Source: CAYTED01 sp964537075 (GTDB lineage Bacteria > Patescibacteriota > Minisyncoccia > Moranbacterales > UBA1568). From it: a stretch of DNA of 9,467 nt. The notes under the pieces are model-generated. The model was not told the origin of the DNA and did no database searches. It saw only the letters and a program-made list of their open reading frames with translations. This document shows, piece after piece, positions 4,078 to 9,467 of the stretch. Numbering within the stretch: position 1 is the first letter of the stretch; the number at the start of each line of letters is the position of its first letter. Both the position numbers and the translations under genes were made by a program. The DNA is taken from positions 1 to 9,467 of the forward strand of contig CAZIBB010000034.1 in the NCBI GenBank assembly GCA_964537075.1. The letters are read 5' to 3'.

Positions 4078-5976
4078 TCATTTTGACTTGTTTTCATCGC
4101 TGAAATACCACTCATAGACGTCCTTGGTCACCGGCACCGCATGATACCCGTTCTCGCCTTGCCCTTCGACCAAGACAATCATTGCAATCGTCGGATCCCG
4201 ATAGGGAGCGAAAGAGACAAACCAGCCATGCGTCCGATCCTTATTACTCTGAAACTGAGCCGTTCCTGTTTTTCCGGCCACTTCCACCGGCATATCCTTC
4301 AGTAATTGGGCGGTTCCTTCGGTGACGGTCAATCGCATACCCTCCCGTACGACACGCAGAATATCATCACGCGCGACATCTTGTGTTTTCGCAACGGCAG
4401 GGATATTCACCACGGTTCCCTCCGTGGAACGGTATGATTTGGCGATATGCGGTTCATAGAGCGTGCCACCATTCGCAATCGTCGCTATGGAATTCACGAT
4501 CTGAAGGGGGGTAGCCGTTATAAATCCCTGGCCGATAGAAGCATTATAATCGTCCCCGACATACCAACGCTCATTCAAACGCTTCTTTTTCCACTCCGGA
4601 TCAGGAATAATCCCGCTCGCTTCTCCCGGCAGGTCGATACCGCTCGCATTTCCATATCCAAAGAGATTTTCATATCTTTTCATCCGATTCATACCAAGAC
4701 CGACGATATTTCCATATCCCCCGCCGATCGAATAGAAAAAGACATCGCTTGAAACTGCAATGGCGTGACGTATATCGGTAAAGCCATGAGCCTTCCAATC
4801 ACCGAAAAAGGAACTTCCGATACTAATTCCTCCGCGGCTCTCGATAGCGGTAGACTCATTTATAATCCCCTCTGAGAGAGCGGCTGTCGCGATCACCGGC
4901 TTGATGGTCGATCCCGGAGGATATTCACCGGAAACAGCCCGATTAAAAAGCGGCTTCGACGGATTCTGAGACAAGGATTGATAAACATCGTTCTTTATTC
5001 CCTCTGCAAAAAGATTATTGTCATACGATGGGATACTCACGAGAGCGAGCACACTCCCATCGCGTGGGTCAAGCGCTATAGCCGCACCATTCTTCAATCC
5101 GCCTTTCTCAAGCTCCATCAGGAGGGAATCAAAGAGTTTTTTCTGAAGCGATACATCAATATGGAGCGTCAGATCCGCACCCGGTTTCGGTGACTCCACT
5201 CCTAATTCCCTCTTCACATGACCGATCGCATCTACTTCCGCACGAAGAAATCCCCGCTCTCCCCGCAGAATCGACTCATACTGTTTTTCAATTCCCTGCC
5301 GACCAATACTCTCTATCGGTAAATACTCAGGCCGATCCGCCAATTCTTCTTTACGGATTTTCCCCTCATATCCGAGAATATGAGAAAAGATAAGGCCGTC
5401 ATCATACAGACGGGCAGCCGTCGTCCGAATCGTCACGCCTATCAATTCTTTCTCATGCACTGAAAATCGGATGGATTCCTCCTGCGATACCTTTTCTTTC
5501 AGGAGAATCGTCTGATTCGGATCCTTCTTTGCCTGTTCAAAAGCCGTCCGAAGAAAATCCTCATCCAACCCGAAGATATTCTTGAGGAGAATCAACAATT
5601 GCTCTTTCTCAAAAGATCCCTTCGGCATATCCCGAGGAGAGATGGCGACATCGAGGCTCGGAACATTATGAACGAGCGGCACCCCGAACCGATCGGAAAT
5701 ATTCCCTCTTGGTGCGGCGATGGGAATCAGACGTATGCTGTTGCGTTCCGCCATGGAGCGATATTTTTCTCCCTGCACGATAGTGAGATTGAACACGCGG
5801 AAGAAAAGAGTGCCGAGCAGAAGGAAACTCACGATCAGCGTATAGGAGAGCAACCGTCGATTGAGTGGCCATTCAATATGCGCCGCCCCCTTCTCCGTCG
5901 CGGTCATTACCGCATCATCAATTTCCATGCTTTCGCCAGGAGCTGTTCTCTTTCGATGTTTTGAATGAGAAAACAT
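4078..5976 (-). CDS. mrdA: Penicillin-binding protein 2 (peptidoglycan transpeptidase)
   Basis: PBP2 is the class B transpeptidase that cross-links new peptidoglycan during cell elongation, anchored in the inner membrane with its catalytic domain outside. The 632-residue protein has a cytoplasmic tail of about 40 residues and one membrane helix at about 43-63. The N-terminal pedestal follows (RNSIRLIPIAAPRGNISDRFG, in two parts from 79). In the transpeptidase domain the three active-site motifs are intact: S356-T-I-K359 (PPGSTIKP), S409-S-D411 (the SxD form typical of PBP2), and K569-T-G571 (VAGKTGTAQ). SxD and operon context separate it from FtsI-type PBP3. It starts 12 bases after mreD with no Shine-Dalgarno, suggesting translational coupling; Met17 is an alternative start. 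No strong terminator follows. The usual partner glycosyltransferase gene rodA is absent from the window. Confidence 0.95.
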   Translation of the reverse strand: MFSHSKHRKRTAPGESMEIDDAVMTATEKGAAHIEWPLNRRLLSYTLIVSFLLLGTLFFRVFNLTIVQGEKYRSMAERNSIRLIPIAAPRGNISDRFGVPLVHNVPSLDVAISPRDMPKGSFEKEQLLILLKNIFGLDEDFLRTAFEQAKKDPNQTILLKEKVSQEESIRFSVHEKELIGVTIRTTAARLYDDGLIFSHILGYEGKIRKEELADRPEYLPIESIGRQGIEKQYESILRGERGFLRAEVDAIGHVKRELGVESPKPGADLTLHIDVSLQKKLFDSLLMELEKGGLKNGAAIALDPRDGSVLALVSIPSYDNNLFAEGIKNDVYQSLSQNPSKPLFNRAVSGEYPPGSTIKPVIATAALSEGIINESTAIESRGGISIGSSFFGDWKAHGFTDIRHAIAVSSDVFFYSIGGGYGNIVGLGMNRMKRYENLFGYGNASGIDLPGEASGIIPDPEWKKKRLNERWYVGDDYNASIGQGFITATPLQIVNSIATIANGGTLYEPHIAKSYRSTEGTVVNIPAVAKTQDVARDDILRVVREGMRLTVTEGTAQLLKDMPVEVAGKTGTAQFQSNKDRTHGWFVSFAPYRDPTIAMIVLVEGQGENGYHAVPVTKDVYEWYFSDENKSK

Positions 5977-5988
5977 ATGTTTGGAATA

Positions 5989-6504
5989 TTATTTCACAAA
6001 TGAAGCTGCCAGAGGAAGCGGCTCTGCCTGAAAGCGGTCATAAAAGTGCAATAGTATGAGAAAGATCGCTCCCCCGAAAAAAATATTTCCCAAAAAACCA
6101 AAAAAGGAAATTATCTCTCCAGAAAAAATCAGGGAGCCGTACTCGTACCCATACAAAAATACGGGGTATAACGCTATGCCAATACCGGCGACGAGAGAAA
6201 GAAGCCCTCGTTCCACTCCGTGTTCCAGATGGATGCGTTTCATGAGAAAGCTTATGCCGTAAGAGAAAAGGACGCTATAAAAAGAGATGGGTCCGACGAC
6301 CGACTGCGTGATACCCTCAAAAATGATGGCTGCAAACAAAATGAACGGAAATGCCTTCAAAAAACCCTTCTTGATGACAAGAATCGCCAGTACTGAAAAG
6401 AGGAAGAAATATGACCGCACCTCCGAAGAAAAAAAACTTGACCAGGAAAGCTCAAGAATGATAATTATGACCAACAAACCGAGATAGGGGAGTATTTTCT
6501 TCAT
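5989..6504 (-). CDS. mreD: Rod shape-determining protein MreD
   Basis: MreD is a small polytopic inner-membrane protein that works with MreC to link MreB filaments to the wall-building enzymes. I chose the ATG at 6504, giving 171 residues, which is near the family norm. It begins MKKILPYLGLL, has AAAAGG about six bases upstream, and puts a hydrophobic helix at the N-terminus. The open frame continues to 6660, but those 52 extra residues are hydrophilic, unlike MreD, and cover a palindromic element. About five hydrophobic segments are visible (roughly 5-20, 32-45, 50-80, 97-112, 118-155 as a longer hydrophobic stretch). MreD is poorly conserved, so the call leans on topology, length and position between mreC and mrdA. 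The gap to mreC is long (156 bases) for this tightly packed operon. Confidence 0.85.
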   Translation of the reverse strand: MKKILPYLGLLVIIIILELSWSSFFSSEVRSYFFLFSVLAILVIKKGFLKAFPFILFAAIIFEGITQSVVGPISFYSVLFSYGISFLMKRIHLEHGVERGLLSLVAGIGIALYPVFLYGYEYGSLIFSGEIISFFGFLGNIFFGGAIFLILLHFYDRFQAEPLPLAASFVK

Positions 6505-6521
6505 AAGAGCCTTTTCAGGAT

Positions 6522-6564
6522 TTGCCCGTCCGAAACGCTTCGCGTATGCGATGCGGGAGGGCAA
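6522..6564. repeat. Palindromic element, copy B (mreC-mreD spacer)
   Basis: The outer arms TTGCCC (6522-6527) and GGGCAA (6559-6564) enclose an inner stem CGCTTCGC (6536-6543) with GCGATGCG (6548-6555), with one mismatch and a GTAT loop. The core at 6534-6554 is nearly identical to 538-557 in the tRNA relict. It sits seven bases upstream of the mreD ribosome binding site, inside the operon transcript, where it could stabilise mRNA ends or affect mreD translation. Confidence 0.65.
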
Positions 6565-6660
6565 CCAAAATGATAAAGTTTCAGTCGACAAGCAAAAGGA
6601 ATTATTGTTTTTGAATATTTGTGATGAGAGAGGAGGCCGGCTCTGAGAAGGAAGAAACAA

Positions 6661-7488
6661 TTATGGTGCAACATGTTCTGCCATGAGGACAGACACGAAA
6701 CGGAGAGATTCCGCCCGAATGGGCGGAATGATTGAGGCTTCCAGAAAAAGATGATCTCGCGATGACCGCAAGGATTTCACCGTCCCGATGAGAATACCCG
6801 TCGGGATATTTACCTCCAAATCATCGGTAACGACGGAATCCCCTTCGCTCACCGTATCGGTTTGCGATATCATGCTAAGCGTCATGCCGAGCACATATTT
6901 CCCCTTGATGATGCCACGCGTATTCTGTCCGGCGATGCGCCCCGGAATAGCACTATCTGGATGAGAAAGAAGCATGACTCGTGCCGACCGAGGATAGACT
7001 TCATCGATCACGCCTACTATCACGCCAGGCGTCGCAACGACCGCCATGCCCTTCTTCATACCATCAACGGATCCGTTATCGATCACTATCCACTTGCCAC
7101 GTTCCACAGAATCTTTCGCGATCACCGTCGCCAGTCGGATATCAAAACGCTTCCGAAGAGGCAAAGAAAGCTCCTTCCGCAACTCCTCGTTTTCTTTTCT
7201 GGTATCGAGAAACATCGCCTCATCAGCCTGCCACTGGATATTTTTCTCCATCAACCAGGCATTCTCCCGCTTGAGTTCTCCGATGGAAAATACCGTCCCA
7301 GTCACATCTCGGAAAAAAAATCCCACTTTCGAAACGATACTCTCGAAAGGCATCGCCACGGTCTGAAAAATAAACCGTGCCGGGAGGAAAAAACCCTGCG
7401 AAAGAAAGACGGAAAGAAAAAAAATCACGGTCAGGGAAAGCATGACCAAAAAAAATCTCGACGATCGGAATAGCCCTTCTCTTCTCAT
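6661..7488 (-). CDS. mreC: Rod shape-determining protein MreC
   Basis: MreC is a bitopic membrane protein whose periplasmic part binds and activates PBP2 and connects it to MreB and MreD. The 275-residue length is typical. A short basic cytoplasmic end (MRREGLFRSSR) is followed by one membrane helix at about 12-34. A coiled-coil region at about 67-112 follows (ELKRENAWLMEKN and TRKENEELRKELSL). The two-lobed beta domain is at about 115-270, with conserved-looking stretches WIVIDNGSVDGMKKGMAVV at 133-151, GVIVGVIDEV at 155-164 and GILIGTV at 231-237. The ATG at 7488 lies 28 bases after the mreB stop; only a weak AGAAA precedes it, and the next gene is mreD, so this is a standard mreBCD order. 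The C-terminus ends cleanly without the proline-rich tail seen in some homologs. Confidence 0.95.
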   Translation of the reverse strand: MRREGLFRSSRFFLVMLSLTVIFFLSVFLSQGFFLPARFIFQTVAMPFESIVSKVGFFFRDVTGTVFSIGELKRENAWLMEKNIQWQADEAMFLDTRKENEELRKELSLPLRKRFDIRLATVIAKDSVERGKWIVIDNGSVDGMKKGMAVVATPGVIVGVIDEVYPRSARVMLLSHPDSAIPGRIAGQNTRGIIKGKYVLGMTLSMISQTDTVSEGDSVVTDDLEVNIPTGILIGTVKSLRSSRDHLFLEASIIPPIRAESLRFVSVLMAEHVAP

Positions 7489-7516
7489 AAATATTTCTTT
7501 TTAAACCCTCTGCTCT

Positions 7517-8614
7517 CTATCTCGGTGAAACATATTGATGTCGTCCATTCTCATCAAGCAACACATCACCGAGCCGATCCATATCCTCGAGAACGATGCC
7601 CGTACCGCGCACGACGGCCGTCAATGGGTCTTCCATCATGCGGACGGGGATACCGGTTTGATTCGCTATAAGCTTATCGAGACCGCGGATGAGACCCCCT
7701 CCACCGGCGAGAATAATCCCCCGCTGCATAATATCCGATAACAATTCTGGTGGCGTCTCCTCGATGACCGTCTTCACATTATTCACGATAATCCGAACCG
7801 AACGGGAAAGAGCTTCCCTGACATGATCCCCCGTGATAACCACTTCCTTCGGCAACCCACTGACGAGATCACGTCCGCGTACCGGCGCCGACAACGGCTC
7901 CCTCTGAGGATAGGCATTCCCGATAGCGATCTTCACCTCTTCCGCCGTCCGTTCCCCGACGAGCAGATTGAACTCATCTCGACAATACCTGACGATATCC
8001 TCATTCATCTCATCTCCGGCGATACGAAGGCTTCTCGCGATGACGACACCGCCGAGCGAAATGACGGCTATCTCCGTCGTCCCGCCACCGATATCGATGA
8101 CCATGTTCCCGCTCGCATCCGTCACAGGAAGACGCGCTCCGATCGCCGCCGCCATCGGTTCGTCGATGAGAAAAGCTTCCCGTGCTCCGGCACCGAGAGC
8201 CGCTTCGATCACCGCGCGCTTCTCCACCTCCGTCACACCCGATGGAATACCAATGAGTACGCGCGGACGCCGGAGAAAAGGCACAGATTGATTCGCACTC
8301 ACTTTGCCGATGAAGTATCGAAGCATCTGCTGGGTCACTTCGAAATCACTGATGACGCCATCCACGAGCGGTCGTGTCACCACGATATGCCCCGGGGTGC
8401 GCCCGACCATTTTCCGCGCCTCGCGACCGATAGCGAGAATCTGTCCCGTCCGCTTGTTCACAGCGACGACCGAAGGCTCATTCGCCACGATACCCTTGCC
8501 GCGCACATAGACCAGGGTATTTGCCGTCCCCAAATCAATGCCAATATCATGCGTCCAATTCTGAAAAAAAGACTCAGTCAGGCGTTTTTCAACTGTCCGA
8601 AACCACGAAGCCAT
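7517..8614 (-). CDS. mreB: Actin-like rod shape protein MreB
   Basis: MreB polymerises on the inner face of the membrane in an ATP-dependent way and orients the elongation machinery. The actin-fold motifs are intact: phosphate 1 (DIGIDLGTANT, 23-33), the PSVVA segment at 47-51, phosphate 2 (DIGGGTTEIA, 174-183) and the adenosine site (LAGGGGLIRGL, 302-312). The protein is 365 residues against about 335-350 in most relatives; the excess is a 22-residue N-terminus (MASWFRTVEKRLTESFFQNW) that could form an amphipathic membrane-binding helix, as the shorter N-terminus of E. coli MreB does. No internal ATG lies between this start and the DIGID motif, so an ATG start must be the one used. No Shine-Dalgarno is visible. 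It is the first gene of mreB-mreC-mreD-mrdA, with a promoter candidate 30-60 bases upstream. The closest alternative, the paralog Mbl, cannot be excluded by sequence alone. Confidence 0.96.
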   Translation of the reverse strand: MASWFRTVEKRLTESFFQNWTHDIGIDLGTANTLVYVRGKGIVANEPSVVAVNKRTGQILAIGREARKMVGRTPGHIVVTRPLVDGVISDFEVTQQMLRYFIGKVSANQSVPFLRRPRVLIGIPSGVTEVEKRAVIEAALGAGAREAFLIDEPMAAAIGARLPVTDASGNMVIDIGGGTTEIAVISLGGVVIARSLRIAGDEMNEDIVRYCRDEFNLLVGERTAEEVKIAIGNAYPQREPLSAPVRGRDLVSGLPKEVVITGDHVREALSRSVRIIVNNVKTVIEETPPELLSDIMQRGIILAGGGGLIRGLDKLIANQTGIPVRMMEDPLTAVVRGTGIVLEDMDRLGDVLLDENGRHQYVSPR

Positions 8615-8624
8615 ATTTCAAGCC

Positions 8625-8652
8625 AAAAAAGAGATACACCTCAGTATATCTC
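8625..8652 (-). terminator. Terminator of the peptidase gene, upstream of mreB
   Basis: On the minus strand GAGATATAC (8652-8644) pairs with GTGTATCTC (8639-8631) over nine bases (one G-U) around a TGAG loop, followed by six T residues (8630-8625). The stem is AT-rich, so termination may be partial. The left arm contains the candidate -10 box of mreB. Confidence 0.6.
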
Positions 8653-8671
8653 ATTACGAAAGTTTTTTCCA
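8643..8671 (-). promoter_or_regulatory. Candidate promoter of the mreBCD-mrdA operon
   Basis: TGGAAA (8671-8666), 17 bases, then TATACT (8648-8643). The -10 matches consensus at five of six positions, the -35 at four. The start would fall near 8636, giving a leader of about 20 bases before the mreB ATG. Confidence 0.5.
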
Positions 8672-8704
8672 GCCCTGAAAAAGCTCTATTGCGCCTCTAT
8701 TTAC

Positions 8705-9442
8705 CTACGAAATTCTCAACAATTCATCCAATTTCCCGGCTGGTTGAATTTTTTCCAAGAACATTTCTCCTCTTTTTCTATAAACTCTTCGAATTCCCAC
8801 ATTCTTTTTCGACATCACTACTCGATAATTCTCTCCCTCAATAATCAATGCGCTATTGTCATCCAGGGCCAAGGCAACTCCAGATGTTCGTCTCATCATT
8901 TCTCTCATGCCAGGATCACGCAATTTCTTTTCACGAATATGATGCGGACTAAGAGTGGCATGTACGAAACCGAGTCCTCGTACTCGCATAAAAGAAGTAT
9001 CGGTCGGATTTGAAAACCTCCGTGAGTCGCTCATGCCATATCGAAACCAACATATCGCGCCAGCACTGAGCCCAGCCATGACTATTCCATTCTCCCATGC
9101 CTTTCTCAATATACGATCAACTCCAAGCTTCCGCCATACTCTCATCATCGAAAGCGTATTTCCCCCACCCACGTACACGATATCCGCTGAAAGAATTTTT
9201 TCCTCAATTTGTTTTTTTGAGAGCTTCTCATGAATAAGAAATAAAACATCAGTCTTACAACCAAGCTTCTTTCCATATACATTCTGAAATATCTCCCAAT
9301 ACTTCATCGAATCACCACTCGCCGTAGGAATAAAAAGCGCCTCCGGATGCTTCTTCCCGGATAACCGAACAATCTCTTGATCAATAGCAAGAGTTTCCAA
9401 TTCGCCTAATTCCCCGCCTCCAATAGCGACAATCGTTTTCAT
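8705..9442 (-). CDS. Peptidase E-like serine peptidase (family S51)
   Basis: Family S51 includes peptidase E, which hydrolyses Asp-X dipeptides, and cyanophycinases; the fold is related to class I glutamine amidotransferases but with a serine nucleophile. The 245-residue protein begins with a beta strand and glycine turn (IVAIGGGELGE). It carries the family-typical YVGGGNT at 90-96 and the nucleophile elbow GLSAGA at 124-129, making Ser126 the predicted nucleophile. His167 in SPHHI corresponds to the proline-histidine pair holding the catalytic His in PepE, and Asp139 may be the third member. ALDDNSALIIEG at 192-203 is typical of the C-terminal strand. No signal peptide is seen, so it is probably cytosolic. 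The ATG at 9442 leaves only 25 upstream bases in the window. Substrate is uncertain; a true PepE dipeptidase and a cyanophycinase-like enzyme are both possible. Confidence 0.88.
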   Translation of the reverse strand: MKTIVAIGGGELGELETLAIDQEIVRLSGKKHPEALFIPTASGDSMKYWEIFQNVYGKKLGCKTDVLFLIHEKLSKKQIEEKILSADIVYVGGGNTLSMMRVWRKLGVDRILRKAWENGIVMAGLSAGAICWFRYGMSDSRRFSNPTDTSFMRVRGLGFVHATLSPHHIREKKLRDPGMREMMRRTSGVALALDDNSALIIEGENYRVVMSKKNVGIRRVYRKRGEMFLEKIQPAGKLDELLRIS

Positions 9443-9467
9443 AAATATATGTATGCAAATCTTATAG

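Noticed and set aside
6505..6660. Upstream start of mreD giving 223 residues
   Set aside because: The added N-terminus is hydrophilic and unlike MreD, it covers a palindromic repeat, and the internal ATG at 6504 has a better ribosome binding site and a proper first membrane helix.
7823..9013. Long plus-strand open frame (396 codons) opposite mreB and the peptidase gene
   Set aside because: It runs antisense to two clear genes, its product is rich in Arg, His and Ser with no family features, and it has no ribosome binding site. It is a codon-bias shadow.
1..9467. CRISPR array, insertion sequence with transposase, or phage genes
   Set aside because: No regularly spaced direct repeats, transposase, integrase or phage structural gene was found; the repeats present are short palindromes or tandem heptamers.

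Overview
The window looks like a compact bacterial chromosome in which every gene is on the minus strand. Several features fit a Candidate Phyla Radiation (Patescibacteria) member: short intergenic gaps, few strong Shine-Dalgarno sequences, tRNA genes without an encoded CCA end, a lysyl-tRNA synthetase with a shortened motif 3, and intergenic short-sequence repeats. This taxonomic guess is inference from gene style only.

Reading along the minus strand (high to low coordinates), a serine peptidase of the S51 peptidase E type (9442-8705) ends at a hairpin terminator that overlaps the candidate promoter of a cell-shape operon. That operon is mreB, mreC, mreD and mrdA (PBP2), 8614-4078. Together these genes build the elongasome: MreB filaments, the MreC/MreD membrane adaptors, and the transpeptidase that cross-links lateral wall. 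The usual partner rodA is not in the window. Next come three apparently single-gene units: greA (transcript cleavage factor, own promoter and long leader, own terminator), an unrecognised 183-residue protein (candidate promoter, strong ribosome binding site, strong terminator), and lysS. Downstream of lysS lies a tRNA-Val(CAC) cluster, then a SemiSWEET-type sugar transporter, then about 190 bases without a gene that hold an imperfect inverted repeat.

The most unusual region is the tRNA cluster at 513-882. It holds one normal tRNA-Val(CAC). A second tRNA-Val(CAC) starts only three bases later and has about 38 extra bases, forming a perfect 10-bp hairpin, in its D-loop. A third unit is recognisable as a tRNA-Val only from four short collinear blocks that match the first copy; the blocks are separated by three inserts of roughly 31-37 bases, two of which are clear hairpins. 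One of these hairpins has a close relative in the mreC-mreD spacer (6522-6564). The simplest reading is that a family of small palindromic elements has inserted repeatedly here, including inside tRNA genes.

Other regulatory structure includes a terminator-like hairpin in the greA leader, a dyad directly upstream of the lysS promoter candidate, an 11-base element shared by the lysS and orphan-gene promoters, and a heptanucleotide tandem repeat that supplies the last codons and stop of lysS.
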